NCBI GenBank assembly: GCA_046152925.1
Contig: JBJXFX010000051.1
Coordinates: 1 to 56,545 of the forward strand
DNA: 56,545 nucleotides
DNA from: CAMAUF01 sp046152925
GTDB lineage: Bacteria; Chloroflexota; Dehalococcoidia; Tepidiformales; Tepidiformaceae
Direction: 5' to 3'
In this document: positions 26,179 through 33,594 of the stretch, piece after piece
Layout: every line of letters begins with the position of its first letter
Numbering within the stretch: the stretch's first letter is position 1
Notes under the pieces: generated by a model
Database searches by the model: none
What the model was told of the DNA's origin: nothing
What the model saw: only the letters and a program-made list of their open reading frames with translations
Program-made: the position numbers and the translations under genes

Positions 26179-26206
26179 GGTATCGGCGGATCGGTCGGCC
26201 AGTCAA
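26179..26206 (-). promoter_or_regulatory. Putative rnc promoter
   Basis: On the minus strand TTGACT (26206-26201) is followed after 16 bases by GATACC (26184-26179). The -35 matches five of six bases but the -10 is weak. On the plus strand TATCCT (26216-26221) lies 10 bases before the ATG at 26232 and could be the -10 of the RING-like genes. Confidence 0.35.
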
Positions 26207-26231
26207 CGATCGTGGTATCCTCGGCGCCGTT

Positions 26232-26603
26232 ATGACCGCTGAGCCGACAACTCGCTGCCGCGTCTGCCTCGAAGAGGTGCCAGCCGATCAGGAAGCCTGG
26301 TGCGGCCAGTGCGGCGCGCTCTACCACCTTGCGCAGCGGTTGGACCGGCCAGGCAAGGACTGCGGGTCGGTCTGGATCAACGAAGACCACCTCGCGTTGG
26401 ACTTCACCTGCAACGTCTGTTTGAACCCGGAGCCGCAGGCGAGTCTGGATGACGTGCTCGACCTCGATGAGGCAGCGGTTGCGGCGCAGATGGCGCCCGA
26501 TGCGCTCCGCGGGCTCGCGGATGGCGGGTCGGTCCGCCACCGGAAGACGGGCGCTGGCGTGTACCTCTTCGTCCGCAAAGACATCCAAGCGCTGCGAGGC
26601 TAG
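26232..26603 (+). CDS. RING-like (binuclear treble-clef) zinc protein 1
   Basis: The 123-residue protein has an N-terminal zinc module of ligand pattern C9-x2-C12, C24-x2-C27, H32, C44, C60-x2-C63, with the hydrophobic 'WCGQCGALYHLAQR' core of RING/Prok-RING treble clefs. The remainder is acidic and helical (about 75-95) with a short C-terminal basic domain. Prokaryotic RING-like proteins are thought to be protein-interaction modules, sometimes near ubiquitin-like or signalling genes; no ubiquitin-like or E2 gene is seen here. The next gene encodes a paralogous zinc module after eight bases. The start follows a TATCCT -10-like box by only ten bases, so the mRNA leader may be very short. Confidence 0.7.
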   Translation: MTAEPTTRCRVCLEEVPADQEAWCGQCGALYHLAQRLDRPGKDCGSVWINEDHLALDFTCNVCLNPEPQASLDDVLDLDEAAVAAQMAPDALRGLADGGSVRHRKTGAGVYLFVRKDIQALRG

Positions 26604-26611
26604 GCGCAGCG

Positions 26612-26842
26612 ATGGACCGCACCGCCTGTTGCGAATGCGGCGAGCCATTTGGGCGCCGGAGCGTGTTGGTGTGTGCGGATTGCGGCGGTGTGTTTCACTT
26701 CCCGGACGAACGCATTCGTGAACCTGGGAGGCCCTGTGGCGTGCACGAGATCGGCTACCGGCACTTGCTCGGGCGGGACATCACCCCGCTCTGTCTGCGC
26801 TGCGATGTGTCGTTCCGCTTGCGGTTTGGGATACCGGCGTGA
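26612..26842 (+). CDS. RING-like zinc protein 2 (paralogue of the preceding gene)
   Basis: This 76-residue protein is almost entirely one zinc module, with pattern C6-x2-C9, C21-x2-C24, H29, C42, C61-x2-C64. The spacing x11 between the first two CxxC pairs and x4 to the His is identical to the preceding protein, and both have a PG-x2-C block, so the two are paralogues. It has no membrane segment. Its stop overlaps the next GTG start as GTGA, tying it to the small membrane protein. A scaffold or substrate-recruiting role is inferred. Confidence 0.68.
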   Translation: MDRTACCECGEPFGRRSVLVCADCGGVFHFPDERIREPGRPCGVHEIGYRHLLGRDITPLCLRCDVSFRLRFGIPA

Positions 26843-27177
26843 GTAGCCGGCGTCGCGACCGCAAGCCGAAGCCCGCTGCGGCTCCGCCGGCGGGAAACAC
26901 GATCCCGGCCATCGCCCAGCGGGCGCCGGAGCGTCGCCCGCTGCCTCAGTGGCAGTGGAGGACCTTTCCGGTCTTCTTCATGTTCGCGCTGGGGCTCTTT
27001 CTCGGGGTGTTCGTGGGCGTGCCCTCCGGCATCGCGAGCGAAGCGGGCGACACGCAGCTGCCGCAGCTCGTCGCGTTTCTGGTCGCGGCGATCCTGTTGG
27101 GGCTCGCACTGTCCCATCTCGTGGTCCGGTGGTTGTTGAGCCGCGGATTCGTCCGCCAGCGTCCGCGAGGGAAGTAA
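26839..27177 (+). CDS. Small two-helix membrane protein
   Basis: The 112-residue protein has a basic Pro/Ala-rich cytoplasmic-type N-terminus (1-35, RRRDRKPKPAAAPP), two transmembrane helices (about 47-63 'FPVFFMFALGLFLGVF' and about 78-98 'LVAFLVAAILLGLALSHLVV'), and a short basic tail. I do not recognise the family. The GTG start overlaps the stop of RING-like protein 2, so the three genes form one unit: two zinc proteins plus a membrane anchor. By the positive-inside rule both termini should be cytoplasmic, where the zinc proteins could dock (inference). Confidence 0.6.
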   Translation: MSSRRRDRKPKPAAAPPAGNTIPAIAQRAPERRPLPQWQWRTFPVFFMFALGLFLGVFVGVPSGIASEAGDTQLPQLVAFLVAAILLGLALSHLVVRWLLSRGFVRQRPRGK

Positions 27178-27201
27178 CGTCAATTTGTGGAGGGTTCTGC
27201 C

Positions 27202-28185
27202 ATGATCTTCACGGGGACTTCGATTTCCGGCGCGACCGTCGCGCATCACGTCGCGGCAGCCAAGGCGGCCGAGGAATCGGGTTACAACGCGGTCTGGGTG
27301 GCCGAAGTGCAAGGGCCGGACGCGGTGACGGCGCTGGCGGCGGTCGCCTGTAGCACCTCGCGGATCACCCTCGCGACCGGCATTCTGCCCACGTATGTGC
27401 GTGACCCGTTCCTCACGGCGATGACGCTCCATTCGCTCCAGGAGCTCTCGGGTGGCCGGATGGCGCCCGGCTTCGGCACGAGCACGGCGGCGATCGTCGC
27501 TGGTTGGCACGGCATCCCGTTCGAGCGGCCAATCCGCCACACCCGTGAGTACGTTAGCCTCGTGAAGCGGCTGCTGGCTGGCGAACGGGTGAAGAGCGAG
27601 GGGCTGTTCAACCTTCGCGGCGCGGTCCTCCGCAACGCCGCGACCCCCGCGATGCCGATCTACCTTGCTGGGCTGGGCCCGCAGATGTTGGAGCTGGCGG
27701 GGGAGATTGCCGACGGCGTGATCCTCAACTTCCCGACGTTGGGGTATACCGAGCGCGCGCTAGCCTCGGTTGACAGGGGCCTCGCGAAGGCTGGCAAGTC
27801 GCGGAAAGACTTCCGCGTGTTCGCCAACTTCCGGACCTGCATCACGGACATCTTCGAGAACGGCGCGAACCCTCTCAAGCGCGAGCTCATCACGTACTTT
27901 CTCGCTCCGGTGTACCAGTCGGTCTTCCGCGAGGACGGGTACGCCAAAGAGGTCGAGACCGTGAGCCAGCTTTGGGCCGCGGGCGACCGCGCCGGCGCGA
28001 TCGCCGCGATCCCCGACGCGTTTGCCGACGGCCACGGCGTTATCGGCCAGCTCCACGAGTGCGAGGCGAAGGTCCAGAGGTACCTCGACGCAGGCATCGA
28101 CGAAGCCGTCCTGTTCCCCGTCGTCCCCGACGGCCAACGTGGCGAGGCGTACATCGGCACAATTCGCGCCTTCGGACAGAGTTGA
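27202..28185 (+). CDS. LLM-class (luciferase-like) F420-type oxidoreductase
   Basis: The 327 residues form a TIM barrel of the luciferase-like monooxygenase superfamily: 'AAKAAEESGYNAVWVAEVQG' (about 17-36), ITLATGILPTYVRDP (about 55), SGGRMAPGFGTST (about 85) and 'MPIYLAGLGPQMLELAGEIA' (about 150) with DGVILNFP. Members use F420H2 or FMNH2; the R-M-A-P-G-F-G block is typical of the F420-dependent branch, which is not proof of cofactor. The ATG at 27202 has a GAGG site ten bases upstream, preferred over the GTG at 27187. It lies 24 bases after the small membrane protein. The substrate is unknown. Confidence 0.82.
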   Translation: MIFTGTSISGATVAHHVAAAKAAEESGYNAVWVAEVQGPDAVTALAAVACSTSRITLATGILPTYVRDPFLTAMTLHSLQELSGGRMAPGFGTSTAAIVAGWHGIPFERPIRHTREYVSLVKRLLAGERVKSEGLFNLRGAVLRNAATPAMPIYLAGLGPQMLELAGEIADGVILNFPTLGYTERALASVDRGLAKAGKSRKDFRVFANFRTCITDIFENGANPLKRELITYFLAPVYQSVFREDGYAKEVETVSQLWAAGDRAGAIAAIPDAFADGHGVIGQLHECEAKVQRYLDAGIDEAVLFPVVPDGQRGEAYIGTIRAFGQS

Positions 28186-28186
28186 C

Positions 28187-28355
28187 GAGTTGATGAGTTG
28201 ACGGGCCCAGTGAGGAACGGAGGCCGGTCTCGACGCTCAGCTTTATCGGGTGTGCGGACTTCGATCGGCTGATTGCGTTGGCGCGTGAAACGAGCAAGAT
28301 GGTCGGCGGACTTCGGTCGTCGCTGCGCCGACCGGTCTCATCAACTCATCGACTC
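28187..28355. repeat. 169-bp element bounded by 15-bp inverted repeats
   Basis: GAGTTGATGAGTTGA (28187-28201) and TCAACTCATCGACTC (28341-28355) pair over 15 bases with one G-T wobble. They enclose 139 bases in the gap between two convergent genes; the left arm starts two bases after one stop and the right arm runs into the other gene's stop. Inside, GCGGACTTCG-(A/G)-TCG occurs twice as a direct repeat. It could be a miniature inverted-repeat element or a long-range bidirectional terminator. No protein is encoded. Confidence 0.5.
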
Positions 28356-29328
28356 ACACATACTTGCGGAACCAGGCGAGCATCTGAGTCCAAGCGTCCT
28401 TGGCGGCGTCGGCGTTGTAATTCCCTCCGGTGTCGTTGAAGAAAGCGTGGTTGGCGCCGGCGAAGATCTTCACCTCGGAGGCTTGGGCCGCTTTGGCGAG
28501 CTGAGCTTTCACTTGTTCGGCTTGGCTCGTGACGCGGGTGTCGTTCGCGCCGTACATCACAAGGACGGCGGCTTTGGTGGTCGAGAGTTGGTCCAGGAGA
28601 CGGCAGATGCCGTAGAAGGGCACCGCCGCCTTTACCGTGGCGTCCGCGATCGCCGCTTCGAAGGCGTAGCCGCCGCCGAAGCAGAAGCCGGTGACGCCGA
28701 TGCCGCCAAGCTTCACCCGTTCGTGGCTGCCGAGGTAGGCGCCATACGCCTTCAGGTCGGCGATGAGGTCGTCGGGGCGGGCGCGACCGAGCGAGCCCGT
28801 GTTCGCGGCCGTGTCTGTCTTGCTGCCCCCGTCGCGCGAGACGAGGTCGACGGCGAGCGCGGCGAAGCCTTCGCCGGCGAAGCGCCGGGCGATGTCTTTG
28901 GTGTGTTCATTCAGGCCGCGATTTTCGTGGATGACGAGGACGCCCGGCGCCTTGGCGTTGCCCGCCGGGAGCGCGAGGTAGCCGAGGAGGTCCGAGGCTG
29001 GCCCTGGGATCTTGAGGTCGCTGGCGGCGACTCCGGGGGCGGCCGTGGCGGTCGCTTGGGGGCTCGCCGCGGCCGTCGTCGCTGCCGCGGACGCCGAACT
29101 GGCCGCGGTGGTGGTGGCTTGCGGTGGCGTGGTCGTGGCCTGTGTTGAGGATGGGCTGGACGCCTCATCGTCGTCCCCGCCACACCCCACGGCGATCAGC
29201 GCCGTGGCGGCCGCGGGGACGCTGCCCATGATCAGTAGGGCTCGTCGGAGGAGGTCGCGGCGCGCCATCTTGCGCTCGTGGTATTCGTCGACGAACTCTT
29301 CGAGGAGGTAGCGCTGGTATTCGTTCAT
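28354..29328 (-). CDS. Exported dienelactone hydrolase-family protein
   Basis: The 324-residue protein begins 'MNEYQRYLLEEFVDEYHERK', then a basic, Tat-like segment MARRDLLRR, a hydrophobic stretch and a Cys (VGCGGDDD) resembling a lipoprotein or anchor site. A Ser/Thr/Ala/Gln-rich linker follows (about 60-98). The DLH alpha/beta-hydrolase domain follows with nucleophile motif GFCFGGGYAF (Cys), Asp region 'GANDTRV' and NHAFFNDTGGNY (His). The Cys-His-Asp triad matches carboxymethylenebutenolidase-type hydrolases. The natural substrate at the cell surface is unknown. An ATG at 29340 is an alternative start four codons earlier. It is convergent with the LLM gene. Confidence 0.82.
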   Translation of the reverse strand: MNEYQRYLLEEFVDEYHERKMARRDLLRRALLIMGSVPAAATALIAVGCGGDDDEASSPSSTQATTTPPQATTTAASSASAAATTAAASPQATATAAPGVAASDLKIPGPASDLLGYLALPAGNAKAPGVLVIHENRGLNEHTKDIARRFAGEGFAALAVDLVSRDGGSKTDTAANTGSLGRARPDDLIADLKAYGAYLGSHERVKLGGIGVTGFCFGGGYAFEAAIADATVKAAVPFYGICRLLDQLSTTKAAVLVMYGANDTRVTSQAEQVKAQLAKAAQASEVKIFAGANHAFFNDTGGNYNADAAKDAWTQMLAWFRKYV

Positions 29329-29385
29329 GCCGGGCACCATAGACGGCGCTGCCCGGCCCCTGGGGAAAGGGTAAGTAACGGCCCG

Positions 29386-29838
29386 TTAGCTGGTGGGCTT
29401 TTCCTGCTTTTCAAGCGCCTTCGCAAGGGCGCGGCCCTTCTCCGGGGTCGGGTCCTTCACGACGCCGTAGATCTCGCGGCCTTCGTGGTCTTCGGGCAGG
29501 TACTCCGTGATCGGGAGGCCGTTTTCGTCGACGAAGAGGAGGCAATGGCAGTACTTGTAGATCTGCATCTCATCGCAGGCGCAGATCCAGGTGCGGCGCT
29601 TCACTTCTTCGTCGCGGGGGAGGTAGAGGCCGTCGGGCCACTCGCCCTTCTCGTCTTTTTCGGGGTAGAAGTTGCAGGGGCAGAGGGGGCGGCCGAAGCG
29701 GTCGATGTGGCTGGCGAGCCCGAGGACGACGCCCTCGGTGATGAAGCGGTCGGGGTGGAGGTGGGTGCCGGATTTTTCGGCAAACTTCTCCGCGTAGTTC
29801 CACATCTTCCGGACGGATTCTTCTTTCGGCTGGTCCAC
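29386..29838 (-). CDS. Ferredoxin:thioredoxin reductase catalytic-chain-like protein
   Basis: This 150-residue protein has the redox/cluster cysteines in family order: CPC (C53/C55), CAC (C86/C88) and CHC (C97/C99). These give the [4Fe-4S] ligands and the active disulfide of FTR beta chains, which pass electrons from ferredoxin to thioredoxin. The gap between the first and second pair is 30 residues, against 16 in the plant/cyanobacterial enzyme, with an inserted charged segment; the 8-residue gap to CHC is kept. No variable (alpha) chain lies nearby. The GTG at 29838 is chosen because a TAGAGT -10-like box at 29884-29889 places the transcript start downstream of the longer frame's start. Confidence 0.8.
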   Translation of the reverse strand: MDQPKEESVRKMWNYAEKFAEKSGTHLHPDRFITEGVVLGLASHIDRFGRPLCPCNFYPEKDEKGEWPDGLYLPRDEEVKRRTWICACDEMQIYKYCHCLLFVDENGLPITEYLPEDHEGREIYGVVKDPTPEKGRALAKALEKQEKPTS

Positions 29839-29883
29839 GTCTGCACCCCGAGCGCCCGCCTGGCCGCGGGGTCGCACACCCAC

Positions 29884-29935
29884 ACTCTACGTCGTCGCGG
29901 GGCCAGGGGCGATGGCACTTGGGAACGAGTAGACT
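29884..29935. promoter_or_regulatory. Divergent -10-like boxes between FTR and VOC genes
   Basis: TAGAGT on the minus strand (29889-29884) and TAGACT on the plus strand (29930-29935) fit a TANNNT -10 consensus and would serve the two divergent genes. No clear -35 is visible for either. Confidence 0.3.
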
Positions 29936-29956
29936 TCGCGGAAACGGGACGGAGGG

Positions 29957-30442
29957 ATGCGAGTGATCCGCGGGATCCACCACATCGCGATCAATACGCC
30001 CAATCTTGAGCGGCTGGTCGATTTCTACGTGAGGGCCTTTGGGTTTGAGCTGATCCCGGACGGGGACCTTGAGTGGCGAGGGAACGGGTTCATCGACAGC
30101 ATCATCGGCGTCCCGGGCTCGGCGGCGCGGAGCCAGAGGCTCCGTGCCGGCACGTGCTACCTCGAGGTGTTCGAATACTCGGCCCCTGCTGCGCGCGAAG
30201 GCGGCGCCGCGCGCCCCCACGACCACGCGTACACCCACTTTGCGGTCGAAGTCCGTGGCTTCGACGAAGAGTGCGCGCGGCTCGCCGCCTTGGGGATGCG
30301 GTTCGCCACCGATCCAGTGGTGGCAGGGAGAGCCAAGGCGATCTACGGCTACGACCCGGACGGGAACATCATCGAAATCCTCGAGAATCGACCAGACCAC
30401 CCGTTCGCCTTCGGGAAGGCCGGTGTAGCTGGATTCGGCTAG
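29957..30442 (+). CDS. VOC-family (glyoxalase/dioxygenase-like) protein
   Basis: In this 161-residue single protein, both beta-alpha-beta-beta-beta halves are visible. RGIHHIAINTPNLERLVDFY (about 4-23) opens the first, with His at 8-9 as metal ligand. 'DHAYTHFAVEVRGFDEE' (about 82) carries the second His, and AIYGYDPDGNIIEILEN (about 136) supplies the final Glu. The vicinal-oxygen-chelate family includes glyoxalase I, epimerases and dioxygenases, and nothing here selects among them. GGACGGAGGG precedes the ATG. It is a divergent neighbour of the FTR-like gene. Confidence 0.82.
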   Translation: MRVIRGIHHIAINTPNLERLVDFYVRAFGFELIPDGDLEWRGNGFIDSIIGVPGSAARSQRLRAGTCYLEVFEYSAPAAREGGAARPHDHAYTHFAVEVRGFDEECARLAALGMRFATDPVVAGRAKAIYGYDPDGNIIEILENRPDHPFAFGKAGVAGFG

Positions 30443-30476
30443 GTCGAGCGCTGTCGGGGCCCCACCCGGCCACGCT

Positions 30477-31007
30477 TCAGATCGTGAGGCCGCCGATGCC
30501 CTGGACGCCGCGGACGTATTCGATCTCGCCGACGTGCCGGTAACCGTGGCTGAGGCAGATCCCGTAGATCCCGTCCCAGAGCGTCATTTCGGGGAGCGGT
30601 TTGATCGTCACGCGGCGGGAGTCGAATTCCTCCGGGGACATGTCCGCGAGGTAGGCGTCGGTCGCGGCCCAGACGGCCTGCTGGTAGGTGTGCCAGCGCG
30701 CGACATCCTTGACCTGGACGGCGTTGGCCTCCTCGGTGGTCATGCCGGTGCCCTGGCTGTTGCGCGGCAGAGCGAAGATGTCGTTGTACTTCCCGTTGAG
30801 CCAGACCGTTGGCTTGCCCTGGGTGACCCAGTTGATGATGTTGTCTTCCGTGCGGACGTAGTGCCAGAGGCTGAAGAAGCCGCTGACGCCGCCCTCTTGC
30901 GGCCGGAAGTTGAGCTGGTCGGCGGTCATGCCCTCGACGGCTTTGTCGAGCAGGCTGTGCATGGAAGCGAGGCTCTTGCGGAGCAGGTCTTGTTGCGAAA
31001 TGGCCAC
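30477..31007 (-). CDS. DinB-family four-helix protein
   Basis: The 176-residue helical protein of the DinB/YfiT-like metal-binding bundle has a His-bearing helix 'FFSLWHYVRTEDNIINWV' (about 44-61) and the closing 'CLSHGYRHVGEIEYVRGVQG' (about 151-170), giving the usual three-His metal site. Members include thiol transferases and DNA-damage-induced proteins; specific function is unknown. The start is GTG at 31007. The ribosome-binding GGGG lies inside the 3' arm of a perfect 9-bp hairpin ending one base before the start codon, so translation may be controlled by RNA structure. Confidence 0.8.
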   Translation of the reverse strand: MAISQQDLLRKSLASMHSLLDKAVEGMTADQLNFRPQEGGVSGFFSLWHYVRTEDNIINWVTQGKPTVWLNGKYNDIFALPRNSQGTGMTTEEANAVQVKDVARWHTYQQAVWAATDAYLADMSPEEFDSRRVTIKPLPEMTLWDGIYGICLSHGYRHVGEIEYVRGVQGIGGLTI

Positions 31008-31008
31008 G

Positions 31009-31044
31009 ATGATCCCCTTCGGCGGCGTCTCTGCCGGGGATCAT
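31009..31044 (-). promoter_or_regulatory. Hairpin covering the DinB-gene ribosome-binding site
   Basis: On the minus strand ATGATCCCC (31044-31036) pairs perfectly with GGGGATCAT (31017-31009) around an 18-base loop. The GGGG ribosome-binding bases sit in the 3' arm, and the GTG start codon follows after one base (31007). It could also help end the upstream RTX operon, but no T-run follows. Confidence 0.5.
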
Positions 31045-31070
31045 GGCGCGTCCCGGCGGGTGGAGTCCAC

Positions 31071-31565
31071 TCAGGGAACGATGGTCTCGCAGCGCGTGAA
31101 CGTGTCGGTACCGGCGCCGCCCTCACAGTAGTCGGTTCCACCGCCGCCGTTTAGGGCGTCGTTCGCGTCGCCGCCGTAAAGGAAGTCATCGCCACCCCCA
31201 CCCTGGAGGCTATCGGAACCGGGGCCGCCCAGGAGGACGTCGGCGCCCGAGCCTCCGGTAAGCGTGTCATTTCCAGCGCCGCCGAGGACGCAGTCTGAAC
31301 CGCCGGCCGAGTTGATGGTGTCGTTCCCTGCGGTGCCGAGGACGAGCCCGTTGGTCCCGGCGCCGGCCCCGGCAACGCCAACCACGACCGTGAGCGAGAT
31401 GCCGGCGCACTCTGGGGGCTTGAGGTCGTTGGCGGTGATCGTGCGGGTGAGGTCGCTCGCCCGGCTCGCCGGCACGCTGTTTGAAGCAGCGAAGCTTGGG
31501 ACGCTCACAAGAGCGATCCCGACGACGGCCGCCAACACCCCCGCGAGGGGCGCCTGGCGACGCAT
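31071..31565 (-). CDS. Secreted RTX/calcium-binding-repeat protein
   Basis: This 164-residue protein has a signal peptide (1-26, ending VSVPSFA), then the ASNSVPASRASD motif (27-38) shared with two other exported proteins of this cluster. A short domain with one Cys follows, and then about six nonapeptide GGxGxDxLx-type repeats from about residue 85: GTAGNDTIN, GGAGNDTLT, GGPGSDSLQ, GGGGDDFLY. Such repeats fold as a Ca2+-binding beta roll outside the cell. The C-terminus ends with two Cys (DYCEGG, RCETIVP), possibly a disulfide. The ATG overlaps the DUF5305-like stop by one base (TGATG), so it belongs to the SipW cluster. Confidence 0.8.
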   Translation of the reverse strand: MRRQAPLAGVLAAVVGIALVSVPSFAASNSVPASRASDLTRTITANDLKPPECAGISLTVVVGVAGAGAGTNGLVLGTAGNDTINSAGGSDCVLGGAGNDTLTGGSGADVLLGGPGSDSLQGGGGDDFLYGGDANDALNGGGGTDYCEGGAGTDTFTRCETIVP

Positions 31566-32629
31566 CAGGCGACCGTCCGTTGGGCTTTGAGCTGGCCGCG
31601 TTCGGGCGTAGCCGACCACTGGTAGGCGATCCCCTGGCTGTAGACGGTGAAGCGGCGCCCGCCGCCGGCCTGGGCGTCCAGAACAGGTCCGCCTTCGCGC
31701 AAGGCGATGGTGGCGAGGTCTTCGATGCGCGCGACATCCACGGTGGTCAGCGCCCCACGCTCGGCGGCTGCGTCGGCGACTGGGACGACGGGGACTCCGG
31801 CGGCGGCGAACACCTGCGCGGGGTCCTTCTCGCTGCCCAGACGAAGTGCGGCGGCGGCGAGCGCCGCGCTAAGGATGACCGCGACGGCGACCAGGGCCAG
31901 GCCGGCGAGGCGCACGGTGGCGACGCTCGCCTCCAATGGGCCGAGGGCGAGCGTGTGGTTGGTGCGGGACGTGGCGCGGACCATGCCGCTGCTGACCGGG
32001 TTGAGCGGGTCACCGGCGTCTGGGGTGTTGGGGCGCTCGATGCGGAGCCCGGCAGGGTCGGCCCGGAACGTCAACCGGGGCGTCGCCGAGGTTGCGAGCT
32101 TGGCCCCTGCGAGGCTGCCGTTGACGGTCACTTCAGAGACGAGACTGACCGTAAATGACGGGTGCTGGACGCCCGTGGCTGCGGCGAATTGGGCCATCAA
32201 CTCCTGGACGCGGGCGAGGTCGAGCGACCCGGAGAGGGTCGTCCCGGCGCCCGTGAACGGGGTTTCCGGGGCGAGGACGAGCGTCCGTTTCCAGCCGCTC
32301 GCTTCACCGACTTCGGCGATGAGGCGGCCCTGGCCGGCCGCGGCCACCGCATGGCCAGCCTCGACGCGGTGGCGATAGGAGACGGCCACCTGCGAGGACT
32401 GCGCGAAGAAGATGGGGTCGCCAGTGGCCACCGCGCCGCCGTCGTAAAGGGAGGGTTCGTTGACCGGGGCGCTGTAGTCGAACTCGCCGGTCTGCTCATA
32501 GACGAGGTCCCGGTTTTCGTCGCGCTCGGGATCGGCGAGGAAACCGGCGACCGTCAGGATGATGCCGAGGCCGGCGACCACGGTGAGCGCGAGGGTGAGG
32601 TCGCACCATTGGGTGAAGAGGCGGTTCAT
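31565..32629 (-). CDS. DUF5305-like two-helix membrane protein
   Basis: The 354-residue protein has an N-terminal transmembrane helix (about 10-33), a large extracytoplasmic beta-rich domain (about 35-225, with VYEQTGEFDYSA near 43-54 and 'GSLDLARVQELMAQFAAATG' near 132), and a second helix about 236-258. A cytoplasmic tail of about 95 residues follows. The layout matches DUF5305 proteins, which often neighbour SipW-type signal peptidases in archaea and some bacteria; the function is unknown. The start at 32629 overlaps the peptidase stop by ATGA, excluding the longer frame to 33331. It may assist assembly or sorting of the exported proteins (inference). Confidence 0.68.
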   Translation of the reverse strand: MNRLFTQWCDLTLALTVVAGLGIILTVAGFLADPERDENRDLVYEQTGEFDYSAPVNEPSLYDGGAVATGDPIFFAQSSQVAVSYRHRVEAGHAVAAAGQGRLIAEVGEASGWKRTLVLAPETPFTGAGTTLSGSLDLARVQELMAQFAAATGVQHPSFTVSLVSEVTVNGSLAGAKLATSATPRLTFRADPAGLRIERPNTPDAGDPLNPVSSGMVRATSRTNHTLALGPLEASVATVRLAGLALVAVAVILSAALAAAALRLGSEKDPAQVFAAAGVPVVPVADAAAERGALTTVDVARIEDLATIALREGGPVLDAQAGGGRRFTVYSQGIAYQWSATPERGQLKAQRTVA

Positions 32630-33141
32630 GGGCTTCGCTCCGGCCGCAGCAGCGGCGTCGTCGAGGGGTTCCAAGTTCGGCGCTTCGCGGCCTTGCGTCC
32701 TCCGAGGAAGGCGACGAGCGCGAACCCAACCACGAGGCCAGCCACGGCTGGCTGCTGGAGGAGCCGAAGCCAGCGGCCAGCGCCGGGGACGACTGCCCAC
32801 TCGGCTCCACGGATGGCTTCCTCGTCCAAGTGCACACCATCGACGAAGCCGTTGTTGTCGCCCTTGAAGACGAAGCCAAGGGGCTCGCGATCGATGATCC
32901 GGTGGACGACCTGGCCGATGTCCGGGTGTTCGTACACGGCGACCGTGCCGACGGCGTAGGCCGGCTGCTCCCGGACGATGACGAGGTCGCCGGCGGAGAG
33001 GTGCGGCTCCATGCTGTTGCCGCTGACGATGACGAACGACGTACTCCCGCCGAGTTGGCGGGGCAGGAGCCACACTGCCCCCGCTACGAGCGCAGCGAGC
33101 AGCCCTCCGAGGATGACGGCGCGGGCAAAGCGGCGGGCCAT
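32626..33141 (-). CDS. Signal peptidase I, SipW/archaeal (Ser-His) type
   Basis: The 171-residue protein has an N-terminal transmembrane helix (about 7-25), the Ser box VIVSGNSMEPHLSAGD (catalytic Ser near 42), a second box DIGQVVHRIIDRE with His in place of the bacterial Lys, then 'GFVFKGDNNGFVDGVHL' and a C-terminal helix (about 135-152). The Ser-His dyad and two-helix layout define the ER/SipW class, as in Bacillus SipW which matures TasA-type fibre proteins. The start overlaps the stop of the preceding exported-protein gene by one base. A dedicated role for the three exported proteins of this cluster is inferred. Confidence 0.85.
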   Translation of the reverse strand: MARRFARAVILGGLLAALVAGAVWLLPRQLGGSTSFVIVSGNSMEPHLSAGDLVIVREQPAYAVGTVAVYEHPDIGQVVHRIIDREPLGFVFKGDNNGFVDGVHLDEEAIRGAEWAVVPGAGRWLRLLQQPAVAGLVVGFALVAFLGGRKAAKRRTWNPSTTPLLRPERSP

Positions 33142-33524
33142 CAGTCCACCACCACAACGCGCAGTTGGTTGGCCGTGAGCGCGGAGGCGGCGACGCCAAC
33201 GGTCGTACCGCAGGTGATGGAGGCGCCGCTTGCTGTGCAGGCGTACCACGTCCCGCCCGGGTTGAGCACCTGGGCGCGGATCTTCGCGCCCGGGGATGGG
33301 GCCGGGCTGAGCGTGAAGCTGACTTGGTCAAGCTGTTGAGGGTTGTTGGTGTTCAAGGTGTAGACGGGTGGGCCGGTGATGACGTACTCCAAGACGGCTG
33401 CTGAGCCGTCACCGGCGCCCGACTTCGGGAGGTTGTTCGCGGCGGCAGAGGCAACGCTGGCCACGGCCACTCCGCTTAAGCCTGCCAGCAACAGCACACG
33501 CCTCGGTCCCGGGTAGGTTCGCAT
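33141..33524 (-). CDS. Small exported beta-rich protein 2
   Basis: At 127 residues its signal peptide ends SVASA-A (about 1-27). The mature start AANNLPKSGAGDG (28-40) matches the other exported proteins here. A domain of about 85 residues follows, with beta-strand-like alternation (VLEYVITGPPVYTLN), two cysteines (WYAC and ITCGTT) likely forming a disulfide, and the C-terminal strand LTANQLRVVVVD. It is a paralogue of the gene at 33639. I do not assign a named family; the size, signal junction and SipW neighbour recall TasA/camelysin-type surface proteins. Its stop overlaps the peptidase start (TGATG). Confidence 0.7.
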   Translation of the reverse strand: MRTYPGPRRVLLLAGLSGVAVASVASAAANNLPKSGAGDGSAAVLEYVITGPPVYTLNTNNPQQLDQVSFTLSPAPSPGAKIRAQVLNPGGTWYACTASGASITCGTTVGVAASALTANQLRVVVVD

Positions 33525-33594
33525 CGTTTCGCTCTTCGGCCCTCCAGTTGGGTATTCGACCGGTGGAAGGGCGGTGAACAGGAGGTAGCGGCAA

